Translations under genes and position numbers: made by a program
From: Clostridiales bacterium
GTDB taxonomy: Bacteria; Bacillota; Clostridia; Christensenellales; CAG-138
NCBI GenBank assembly: GCA_012517905.1
Contig: JAAYUE010000014.1
Span: 1 to 49,071 of the forward strand
DNA length: 49,071 bases
Reading direction: 5' to 3'
In this document: positions 40,554 to 47,948 of the stretch, in pieces
How positions within the stretch are numbered: the first letter of the stretch is position 1
Layout of the letters: each line of letters opens with the position of its first letter
Notes under the pieces: generated by a model
Database searches by the model: none
Told to the model about the DNA's origin: nothing
The model's input: the letters and a program-made list of their open reading frames with translations, nothing else

Positions 40554-41920
40554 GCGCGATACCTGCCGGAAGCCTTGCGGAATACGAACCGGCCCTTGCC
40601 CTCTTTCACCAGCTGGCCGTCCCGAACGACATGCCGCCCGCCGAGCAGCACGTCCGAAACGGAGCCGTATACCTTCATGCCCTCGTAGGGCGAGTTGTCG
40701 CAGTGGTGCGCGTTGGTCTTGTATGAAATCGTGCTTTCGCCCGCCGGATCGTAGATGGTGATGTCCGCCTCCGATCCTTCCTGCAGCACGCCGCGGTGCG
40801 GATACATGCCGAACATGCGCGCCGCGTTTTCGCTGAGCAGCGCCGCCATCTGCTGGAGCGTAATGCGCCCCGTGCGCACGGCGTAGGTATAGACGAGCTG
40901 CGCGCGGTTCTGCACGCCCGCGCCGCCGTTGGGTGTTTTGGAAAACTCGCCCTCGCCGAGCGCCTTCTGGCTCATCGTAAACGAGCAGTGGTCGGTACCG
41001 ATGACGTCGATCTCGCCGGAGGACATCGCGGAAAGCAGCGCGTCCTCGTCTTCGGGTTTGCGAAGCGGCGGAGACATGATGAATTTCTCCGCGTCCGGCT
41101 CGCCGTAGCGCGAGTCGTCCAGCACGAGATACTGCGGGCAGGTTTCCAGATAGACCTCCTGCCCCCGCGCCCGCGCGCGCCGCGCCTCCTCGAGCCCTTC
41201 GTGCGTGGAGAGATGCACCACCCAGACGGGCGCGTCCGCGAGCTCGCCGATTCGCATGAGCCGCGCGACCGCCTCCGCCTCCACGGCGTTCGGCCGCGAA
41301 AGCGGATGTCCCAGCGGGGAGCGCATGCCGATGCTGTTAAGCTCGTGGATGCGCTCGTTGAGGACGTCGTAATTTTCGCAATGCACGCCGCTGATGCAGT
41401 TGAGCGCGTTCATGTGCTTGAGCGCGGCGTAGATTTCGCCGTCGTTGAGGCGCATGGCGTCGTACACCATATACATCTTAAAGGAAGTGACCCCCTGCGC
41501 AACCATGTTTTCCACCTCGGCGGCGCGCTCGCCGTCCCACTCCGAAATGGCCATATGGAAGCCGTAGTTGCAGCTCGACCCCTCGGCTTTTCTGTGCCAG
41601 AGGTCCAGCGCGTCCTGCATGGTCATGCCGTGGTCCTGTGTGGCAAAGTCCAGCACCGTGGTCGTTCCGCCGAGGATGGCCGCGCGCGTGCCGGTGGCGA
41701 AGTTGTCCGCCGTGACGGTGACGCCGAGGTCGAGGTCGAAATGCGTGTGCGTGTCGATAAACCCCGCGAATATGAGCTTGCCTCCGGCTTCGATGACGTT
41801 GTCCGCCTGCTCGGTGATCTTCGGCGCGACGCGTTTGATGAAGCCGTTTTCAACGAGGATGTCCGCCTGCTCGATGCCCTGGCTGCGCACGAGCGTTCCG
41901 TTTTGAATGAGGGTTCGCAT
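40550..41920 (-). CDS. hydA: Dihydropyrimidinase / hydantoinase (HyuA-like)
   Basis: A 456-residue cyclic amidohydrolase that opens dihydropyrimidine, hydantoin or related rings. Metal ligands are in GFIDTHTHFDLDLG (HxH, about residue 57); the carboxylated Lys is in SFKMYMVYDAMRLNDGEIY (about 147). Further His are in SGVHCEN (about 178) and VWVVHLSTHEG (about 233), and the last Asp in DVIGTDHCSF (about 310). AAGGAGG lies 11 nt before the ATG. It heads the hydA-mocA-guaD operon. The E. coli hyuA gene stands in a similar purine-related setting, so its substrate here may be a purine-derived ring, which is inference. Confidence 0.88.
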   Translation of the reverse strand: MRTLIQNGTLVRSQGIEQADILVENGFIKRVAPKITEQADNVIEAGGKLIFAGFIDTHTHFDLDLGVTVTADNFATGTRAAILGGTTTVLDFATQDHGMTMQDALDLWHRKAEGSSCNYGFHMAISEWDGERAAEVENMVAQGVTSFKMYMVYDAMRLNDGEIYAALKHMNALNCISGVHCENYDVLNERIHELNSIGMRSPLGHPLSRPNAVEAEAVARLMRIGELADAPVWVVHLSTHEGLEEARRARARGQEVYLETCPQYLVLDDSRYGEPDAEKFIMSPPLRKPEDEDALLSAMSSGEIDVIGTDHCSFTMSQKALGEGEFSKTPNGGAGVQNRAQLVYTYAVRTGRITLQQMAALLSENAARMFGMYPHRGVLQEGSEADITIYDPAGESTISYKTNAHHCDNSPYEGMKVYGSVSDVLLGGRHVVRDGQLVKEGKGRFVFRKASGRYRA

Positions 41921-42087
41921 GGGTGAATCGCCTCCTTATGCACGTTTTGGTTTCGCCGGCCGTCGCTGTTTCGAATGGGTTGGTCGGTCGGGGATGCGTC
42001 CGCTCGTTCCCTGCAAAACGCAGGATGGACGGGAAAACGCCTGCAAAAACTGATCCCTATCATTATTTTAGCACAGGAAAAATTGAT

Positions 42088-42125
42088 TGCAAAGTATTTG
42101 CATCTAACAATCTTTGTGCTATACT
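42088..42125 (+). promoter_or_regulatory. ade promoter with inverted repeat over the -35
   Basis: TTTGCA (42097-42102), 17 bp, and TATACT (42120-42125); TTGCAT with a 16-bp spacer also fits. The inverted repeat TGCAAA-GTA-TTTGCA (42088-42102) covers the -35 box, a likely regulator site. Confidence 0.6.
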
Positions 42126-42147
42126 AACAAAAAGGTGGGTGAGCATT

Positions 42148-43851
42148 ATGCAAAAGTCACGTCTACGCGCCGCCATCCTGAACGCGGCCAATCGAAACGC
42201 TGCGTTGGTCATCAAAAACGCAAAGATCGTCAACGTTTTCTCCGAAGAAATCATAGAAGCGGACGTCGCCATGCGCGACGGCATTATCATCGGCGTCGGG
42301 TCGTATACCGGCCGTGTGGAGATCGACGCAAAAGGCGGATATCTCTGCCCCGGGCTCATCGACGGACATGTGCACATCGAATCCTCGATGGCGCATCCTT
42401 CCCGTTTTGCCAACGTCATTCTCGAAAAAGGCACCACCTCCATCATCGCCGACCCGCATGAGATTGCCAACGTATGCGGTTCGGACGGAATTCAATACAT
42501 GCTCGACCAAACGGAATGGCTTCCCCTTTCCGTTTTTATTATGGTCCCGTCCTGCGTTCCGGCGACCGCCTTTGAAACCAGCGGCGCAAAACTGACGGCG
42601 CGCGACCTCGAAGCCTTCATCGACCACCCGCGCGTGCTGGGCCTCGGCGAGGTGATGGACTATGTCGCAACCGTCGAGGGCGAAGGCGAGATGCTCGACA
42701 AACTGCATCTCTTCCGGCACCACCCGATCGACGGGCACGCGCCTACGCTGACCGGCGACGCGCTCAACGCCTACTGCGTCGCGGGACCGCACACCGATCA
42801 CGAGTGCATCACCTACGACGAGGTGCTCGAAAAACTTCGGGACGGCCTTCGCATCCATCTGCGGCTCGGCTCGGCAAACCGAAACGTGGAATCGATCATG
42901 AAGCAGATCGCCGAAAACCACCTGCCGACGCGCAGGATGTCTTTCTGCACGGACGACAAGCACCTTGCCGACATCCGCGAGGAGGGACACATCAACTACA
43001 TCGTGCGCCGCGCCGTCGCGAACGGCATTCCCCCGATCAAGGCCATCCAGATGGCGACCATCAACACCGCCAACACCTACGGCATCCGCCACTACGGCGC
43101 CGTCGCGCCGGGCTACCGCGCGGATCTCGTGCTCTTCGACAACCTCACGGACTTCAACCCGCAGTTTGTCATCACGGACGGCAAGGTGTTCGAGCCGAGC
43201 GTGGACACGCACATCAAGCCCGATCCGAAAATCTACAACAGCGTCCACCTCGCGCCGCGCAAACCCGACATCCTGAAGATGCCGATCTCCGGCGAGGCGA
43301 ACATCATCCGCCTGATTCCGAAGGAGCTCGTCACCGCGCTGGACGTGGAGGACGTATACACCGAGGACGGGCTGTTCGTTCCGAAAAACGGCCTGCTCAA
43401 GCTCGCGGTGCTGGAGCGGCACCACGCCTCCGGCCGCGTCGGCCTCGGCATCCTGCGCGGGTTCGACATTCAAAACGGCGCCATCGCCACCACGGTCGGG
43501 CACGACTCGCATAACCTCGTTGTGGTCGGCGACAACGACGCGGATATGCTCGCGGCGGTCGACGCGCTCGAAGAGTGCGGCGGCGGCTACGTCGTGGTCA
43601 GCAACGGCGAGATCCTCGCAAAGCTCGTGCTCTCCGTGGCGGGGCTGATGAGCGACGCGCCGCTCGAGAGCATCCTCAAGCACCAGCGCGAACTGCTCGC
43701 CGCCGCGCAGCAGCTCGGCATCCATACGGATTCCGACCCGTTTATCACGCTCTCGTTCATCGCGCTGCCGGTCATTCCGGACGTGCGGCTCACGGACATG
43801 GGGCTTTTCGACGTGAAGCATATGGAGTTTTTCAACAAGATCAACCCATAA
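42148..43851 (+). CDS. ade: Adenine deaminase
   Basis: A 567-residue metal-dependent deaminase turning adenine to hypoxanthine. GLIDGHVHIESSMAHPSRFANVILEKGTTSIIADPHEIANVCG (about 71-113) carries the HxH ligands and the extra Glu typical of Ade; GHAPTLTGDALNAY, LRLGSANRN and FCTDDKHLADI give further ligands, including the Asp. The C-terminal half (PKNGLLKLAVLERHHASGRVGLG, TVGHDSHNLVVVGDN) is the adenine-deaminase-specific domain. AAGGTGGGTGAGC precedes the ATG at 42148; the long frame upstream crosses the promoter and is not coding. It is divergent from hydA and supplies hypoxanthine for XdhABC. Confidence 0.94.
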   Translation: MQKSRLRAAILNAANRNAALVIKNAKIVNVFSEEIIEADVAMRDGIIIGVGSYTGRVEIDAKGGYLCPGLIDGHVHIESSMAHPSRFANVILEKGTTSIIADPHEIANVCGSDGIQYMLDQTEWLPLSVFIMVPSCVPATAFETSGAKLTARDLEAFIDHPRVLGLGEVMDYVATVEGEGEMLDKLHLFRHHPIDGHAPTLTGDALNAYCVAGPHTDHECITYDEVLEKLRDGLRIHLRLGSANRNVESIMKQIAENHLPTRRMSFCTDDKHLADIREEGHINYIVRRAVANGIPPIKAIQMATINTANTYGIRHYGAVAPGYRADLVLFDNLTDFNPQFVITDGKVFEPSVDTHIKPDPKIYNSVHLAPRKPDILKMPISGEANIIRLIPKELVTALDVEDVYTEDGLFVPKNGLLKLAVLERHHASGRVGLGILRGFDIQNGAIATTVGHDSHNLVVVGDNDADMLAAVDALEECGGGYVVVSNGEILAKLVLSVAGLMSDAPLESILKHQRELLAAAQQLGIHTDSDPFITLSFIALPVIPDVRLTDMGLFDVKHMEFFNKINP

Positions 43852-44002
43852 TAGCCACCCGTCGCAGAAATAGACGGATGATATACAATATGTTGTTTAT
43901 TTTGTGATATTCCCGTAGCGTTTTCATGAAGGCTGATTTTGTGCGCGCTATCGGTAGTATGATATGGATGGATGATTCCACGCCGTTTCGCCGCATATCC
44001 CG
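43852..44002. other. Upstream half of the ade-xdhA gap
   Basis: No terminator is recognised directly after ade. A weak promoter with TATGAT near 43959-43964 may start the xdhA message. Nothing else is recognised. Confidence 0.35.
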
Positions 44003-44089
44003 CGCAGCGGCAAGCGGATTGCCCGCCTGAAAGCAGGCGTTTTTACCGGATGATTGAACCCGCGGCAAACCATCTGCCGCTGCGTTTTT
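44003..44089 (+). ncRNA. Structured leader of xdhABC with competing stems
   Basis: Three T-run or stem elements precede xdhA. CGCCTG-AAAG-CAGGCG then TTTTT (44024-44044) is a small terminator. GCGGCA (44062-44067) can pair with TGCCGC (44075-44080) before TGCGTTTTT. The same TGCCGCTGCG (44075-44084) is also a perfect 10-bp complement of CGCAGCGGCA (44003-44012), so the two pairings exclude each other. This looks like a switchable attenuator. I do not recognise it as a known riboswitch class; the molybdenum-cofactor class is the one to test first. Confidence 0.45.
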
Positions 44090-44111
44090 CCACAAATCAC
44101 AGGAGGGTACT

Positions 44112-46397
44112 ATGGTAGTTGGAAAAAGCGTCAAACGCGTAGACGCGATCGACAAGGTAACAGGGCGCGCCCGTTATACGGACGACCTTGCCGACAAAAG
44201 CGCGCTGATCGTTAAAATCTGTCACTCGACCATCGCCCACGGCATGGTCAAATCCATCGACACGAGCGCGGCGGAGAACATTCCCGGCGTCGTAAAGGTC
44301 ATCACGTGCTTCGACGTGCCGAACCGCCCCTTCCCCACGGCCGGCCATCCCTGGTCGACCGACCCGCACCATCAGGACGTTGCCGACCGCATGCTGCTCA
44401 ACCGGCATGTGCGCTACTACGGCGACGAAGTCGCCGTAGTCATCGGCGAGGACGAGGTTGCGGCGGAGCAGGGCGTGCGCGCGCTGAAGGTGGAGTATGA
44501 CGAGCTGCCGTTCGTTCTGGACGTGCAGGAGGCCATGCAGGACGGCGCGCCGCAGCTGCACGAGGAATTCAAAAACAACATCCTCGACCATACCGGCTAT
44601 GAGGTCGGCAACTATGAAGAGGCGATTCAGGAGCCGGGTCTCGTCAAGATCGAGGGCTGGTACAATACGCCCATCGTGCAGCACTGCCACATCGAAAACC
44701 ACATCTGCTTTGCGGAAGAGCAGTTCGGCAAGATCGTGATCGTATCCAGCACGCAGATTCCGCACATCGTGCGCCGCATCTGCGGGCAGGCGCTCGGCCT
44801 GCCCTGGGGCAAAGTCCGGCTGATCAAGCCCTACATCGGCGGCGGATTCGGCAACAAGCAGGATGCGCTCTACGAGCCGCTCTGCGGCTACTGCTGCCAG
44901 CAGGTCGGCGGCCGGCTCGTCAAGCTGGACGTCAGCCGCGAGGAAACGTTTGTCAGCAACCGCGTGCGCCATGCCATCCGCTACCATATCATCACCTACG
45001 CCCGCCCGGACGGCCGCTTTGTCGCGCGCCGGCTGGAGGCGTTTTCCAATCAGGGCGCATATGCAAGCCACGGCCACGGCGTCAACGCCAAGGGCGCGGG
45101 CGCGTTCAAGCAGATCTATGTGGACGACAAGGCCACCAAGGTGGACGCCTATACCGTATACACCAACCTGCCGGCGGCGGGCGCGATGCGCGCCTACGGC
45201 ATTCCGCAGGTTTCGTTTGCCATCGAAAGCAGCGTGGAGGACGCGGCGAAGGCGCTGGGCATCGACTCGCTCAAGCTGCGACAGATGAATATGATGCCCG
45301 TCGGGTATACGGATTCGTTCTCCAAAAACGTCAACTATTTCGACAGCCTGAACCAATGCATCGCCAAAGGCAAGGCGTATATCGACTACGAACGCAAACA
45401 CGAGGAATATGCCAAACAGACGGGCCCCATCCGCCGCGGCGTCGGCATGGCGATCTTCTGGTACAACACCGCCGTCTGGCCCATCGCGCTGGAAGCCTCG
45501 AGCTGCCGCATGGTCATGAACCAGGACGGTTCCGTCCAGCTGGAGATCGGCGAGACCGAAATCGGTCAGGGGGCGGACACCGCCTTTGCGCAGATGGTCG
45601 CGGACACGGTCGGCGTACCGTTTGACAAGGTGCACGTGCTCACCACGCAGGACACGGACGTTACGCCCTTTGGCACGGGCGCCTACGCTTCGCGCCAGAC
45701 CTATGTGGCCGGCTTTGCGATTCACAATATCGGCACACAGCTGAAAAACAAGGTGCTCAAATACGCCGAATACATGACCGGCAAGCCCGCGGAAACGCTC
45801 GATATGGCGGAAGGCGTCGTCTTTGAAAAAGAGACGCAGGAACAGCTCATGACCATCGACGAGCTCGCAACCAGCGCGCTCTATTCCCTCGATCAGGCCG
45901 AGCAGTTCAGCGCCGAAGGCACCACGCAGATCAAGACCAACGCCTATTCCTTCGGCTGCGGCTTTGTCGAGGTCGAGGTGGATATCCCCATGTGCAAGGT
46001 CAAGCTGCTCAAGATGATCAACGTCCACGACTGCGGACGGCTGATCAATCCCCAGCTCGCCGAGGCGCAGGTGCACGGCGGCATGAGCATGGCCATCGGC
46101 TACGGCATGGGCGAGCAGCTGCTCTTCGACCCCAAGACCGGCAAGCCGCTGAACAACAACCTGCTCGACTACAAGCTCTGCACCATGATGGACCACCCGG
46201 ATCTCAAGGCCGAGTTTGTGGAGAATTTCGAGCCGACAAGCCCCTTTGGCACCAAGGCGCTCGGCGAACCGCCGACCTGCCCCGGCGCGCCGGCCATCCG
46301 CAACGCAATCCTCAACGCGACGGGCGTTTCCGTCAACCAGACGCCCGTTACGCCGCATATCCTCTTTGAGCGCTTCAAAGAGGAAGGCCTTCTGTAA
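44112..46397 (+). CDS. xdhA: Xanthine dehydrogenase, molybdenum subunit
   Basis: A 761-residue catalytic subunit of a molybdenum hydroxylase for purines. KVTGRARYTDDL and VRYYGDEVAVVIGED form the N-terminal domain. STQIPHIVRRIC and YIGGGFGNKQ are the first cofactor contacts; AAGAMRAYGIPQVSFAIES carries the active-site Arg; GETEIGQGADTAFAQM and GTGAYASRQTYV bind the cofactor; and TKALGEPPTCPGAPAIRNAI holds the catalytic Glu. Subunit size and order (Mo, FAD, Fe-S) match E. coli xdhABC. CAGGAGGGTACT precedes the ATG. XdhB follows 15 bp later. It would oxidise hypoxanthine to xanthine and urate, or run in reverse in anaerobes. Confidence 0.93.
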   Translation: MVVGKSVKRVDAIDKVTGRARYTDDLADKSALIVKICHSTIAHGMVKSIDTSAAENIPGVVKVITCFDVPNRPFPTAGHPWSTDPHHQDVADRMLLNRHVRYYGDEVAVVIGEDEVAAEQGVRALKVEYDELPFVLDVQEAMQDGAPQLHEEFKNNILDHTGYEVGNYEEAIQEPGLVKIEGWYNTPIVQHCHIENHICFAEEQFGKIVIVSSTQIPHIVRRICGQALGLPWGKVRLIKPYIGGGFGNKQDALYEPLCGYCCQQVGGRLVKLDVSREETFVSNRVRHAIRYHIITYARPDGRFVARRLEAFSNQGAYASHGHGVNAKGAGAFKQIYVDDKATKVDAYTVYTNLPAAGAMRAYGIPQVSFAIESSVEDAAKALGIDSLKLRQMNMMPVGYTDSFSKNVNYFDSLNQCIAKGKAYIDYERKHEEYAKQTGPIRRGVGMAIFWYNTAVWPIALEASSCRMVMNQDGSVQLEIGETEIGQGADTAFAQMVADTVGVPFDKVHVLTTQDTDVTPFGTGAYASRQTYVAGFAIHNIGTQLKNKVLKYAEYMTGKPAETLDMAEGVVFEKETQEQLMTIDELATSALYSLDQAEQFSAEGTTQIKTNAYSFGCGFVEVEVDIPMCKVKLLKMINVHDCGRLINPQLAEAQVHGGMSMAIGYGMGEQLLFDPKTGKPLNNNLLDYKLCTMMDHPDLKAEFVENFEPTSPFGTKALGEPPTCPGAPAIRNAILNATGVSVNQTPVTPHILFERFKEEGLL

Positions 46398-46412
46398 GGA
46401 AAGGAGCCGAAC

Positions 46413-47294
46413 ATGTACGATTTTTCCGCTCTATACGAAGCGACGAGCGTTTCCCACGCCGTGCAGCTCATGCAGGAGCACCCCGATGCGGTGCTCATCG
46501 CGGGCGGCAGCGACGTTTTGATCAAGCTGCGCGAGGGCAAGCTCGCGGGCGCGGAGCTCATCAGCATCTATAAGCTCGACGAGCTGCGCGAGGTCACCAT
46601 CGACCCCGACGGCGCGCTGCGCATCGGTCCGATGACGAGCTTTTCGCACGCGACGAAGAGCCCCGTTTTGCAGCAGTACATGCCCGTGCTCGGCGAGGCG
46701 GCCGACACCGCCGGCGGCCCGCAGCTGCGAAACGTCGGCACCGTCGGCGGCAACATCTGCAACGGCGTGACCAGCGCGGACACCGCCTCCACCGAGGTGG
46801 CCTACGACGCGGTGCTTGAAATCACAGGCGCAAACGGCGTCCGCAAGCTGAGCATTCACGACTTTTACAAAGGCCCCGGCAAGGTCGCGCTGGAAAAAGG
46901 CGAACTGCTCACGGCAATACTGATCCCCAAAGAGAGCTATGAAAACTGCTATGGCTACTACATCAAGTACGCCATGCGAAACGCGATGGACATCGCGACC
47001 ATCGGCTGCTCGGTCAACGTCGTGCTCAGCGCGGACAAACAGACGATCCAGCGCGCGCGCATCGCGTATGGCGTGGCGGGGCCGGTGCCCATGCGCGCCA
47101 GAACCGCGGAGGCGGCGCTGGCCGGCCAGCCCGTCGGCGAGGGCGCCATCGAAATCGTCGGCCGCGAAGTGCTGAACGACGTGAATCCGCGCACCAGCTG
47201 GCGTGCGAGCGCGGACTTCCGCAAACAGATCATCAGCGAGACCGCCCGCCGCGGACTGCGGGCCGCCATCGAGCGCGCAGGAGGTGTATTCTAA
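46413..47294 (+). CDS. xdhB: Xanthine dehydrogenase, FAD subunit
   Basis: A 293-residue electron-transfer subunit with the CO-dehydrogenase-type FAD domain. LIAGGSDVLIKLREGKL (about 28-44) binds the FAD diphosphate. GGPQLRNVGTVGGNICNGVTSADTASTEVAYDA (about 107-139) is the second FAD segment. The C-terminal domain includes IAYGVAGPVPMRARTAEAAL. AAAGGAGCC precedes the ATG. It passes electrons from the iron-sulfur subunit to NAD or another acceptor. Confidence 0.93.
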   Translation: MYDFSALYEATSVSHAVQLMQEHPDAVLIAGGSDVLIKLREGKLAGAELISIYKLDELREVTIDPDGALRIGPMTSFSHATKSPVLQQYMPVLGEAADTAGGPQLRNVGTVGGNICNGVTSADTASTEVAYDAVLEITGANGVRKLSIHDFYKGPGKVALEKGELLTAILIPKESYENCYGYYIKYAMRNAMDIATIGCSVNVVLSADKQTIQRARIAYGVAGPVPMRARTAEAALAGQPVGEGAIEIVGREVLNDVNPRTSWRASADFRKQIISETARRGLRAAIERAGGVF

Positions 47295-47297
47295 CCC

Positions 47298-47780
47298 ATG
47301 GAAAAGAAACTGGTCAAATGCAACATCAACGGCAAGGACGTGGAAACGTATGTGGACGTCCGCGCTTCGTTGACGGACATGCTCCGCAACGACTACCGCC
47401 TGACCTCCGTTAAAAAAGGCTGCGAGGTCGGCGAGTGCGGCGCGTGCAACGTCATCATCGACGGCGAGTGCTTCAACTCCTGCATCTACCTCGCGGTCTG
47501 GGCGGAGGGCAAGCGCATCCGCACCCTCGAAGGATTGCTTGGTCCCGGCGGCGAGCTGAGCGACATTCAGCAGGCGTTTGTGGACGAGGCGGCGGTACAG
47601 TGCGGCTTCTGCACGCCGGGCTTCATCATGACCGCGGTCGAAATTCTCGAAACCGGCAAGGAGTACACGCGCGACGAACTGAGAAAGCTCCTCTCCGGCC
47701 ACCTCTGCCGTTGCACGGGATATGAAAACATCCTGAACGCGGTAGAGAAGACGATGAAACAGCGCCTCGGAAAAGCGTAG
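47298..47780 (+). CDS. xdhC: Xanthine dehydrogenase, 2Fe-2S subunit
   Basis: A 160-residue subunit with two [2Fe-2S] clusters. The ferredoxin-like site is CEVGECGACNVIIDGECFNSC (about 42-62). The second cluster is CGFCTPGFIMTA with GHLCRCTGYENI (about 98-144). It begins 3 bp after xdhB, with GGAGG inside the xdhB end. It links the molybdenum centre to FAD. The operon ends at a hairpin about 110 bp downstream. Confidence 0.94.
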   Translation: MEKKLVKCNINGKDVETYVDVRASLTDMLRNDYRLTSVKKGCEVGECGACNVIIDGECFNSCIYLAVWAEGKRIRTLEGLLGPGGELSDIQQAFVDEAAVQCGFCTPGFIMTAVEILETGKEYTRDELRKLLSGHLCRCTGYENILNAVEKTMKQRLGKA

Positions 47781-47787
47781 GGTTTGA

Positions 47788-47807
47788 TTTTGCATAATAT
47801 TGCAAAA
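47788..47807. promoter_or_regulatory. TTTTGCA/TGCAAAA inverted repeat
   Basis: TTTTGCA and TGCAAAA, 6 bp apart, just past xdhC. The half-sites resemble the repeat over the ade -35 box, so the same regulator may bind both. Confidence 0.35.
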
Positions 47808-47885
47808 AAATCTGCTGGCTATGCCAAAAAAGGAATTGCAATACGCACTCGATTGAAGTAGCATAAAACACAAGCCATCCATGCC

Positions 47886-47914
47886 GCCCGAAGCCGGTCT
47901 TGACGGTTTCGGGC
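47886..47914 (+). terminator. Terminator of xdhABC
   Basis: GCCCGAAGCCG pairs with CGGTTTCGGGC (one G-T pair) over a 7-nt loop. The T-run (GTTTGC) is short, so read-through into the next gene is possible. Confidence 0.6.
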
Positions 47915-47948
47915 GTTTGCATACCCGCACGAAAGGAAAAAAACGACC

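Noticed and set aside
42061..42147. Purine riboswitch before ade
   Set aside because: The leader after the predicted start is only about 20 nt, too short, and the conserved core is absent.
42163..43821. A 552-codon minus-strand frame opposite ade
   Set aside because: Antisense shadow; the plus strand has the adenine deaminase motifs, promoter and ribosome binding site.
44097..46358. A 753-codon open frame on the minus strand opposite xdhA
   Set aside because: It is a shadow caused by the high G+C third positions of xdhA. The translation is rich in Val, Ala, Arg, His and Asp, has no family motif, and has no ribosome binding site.
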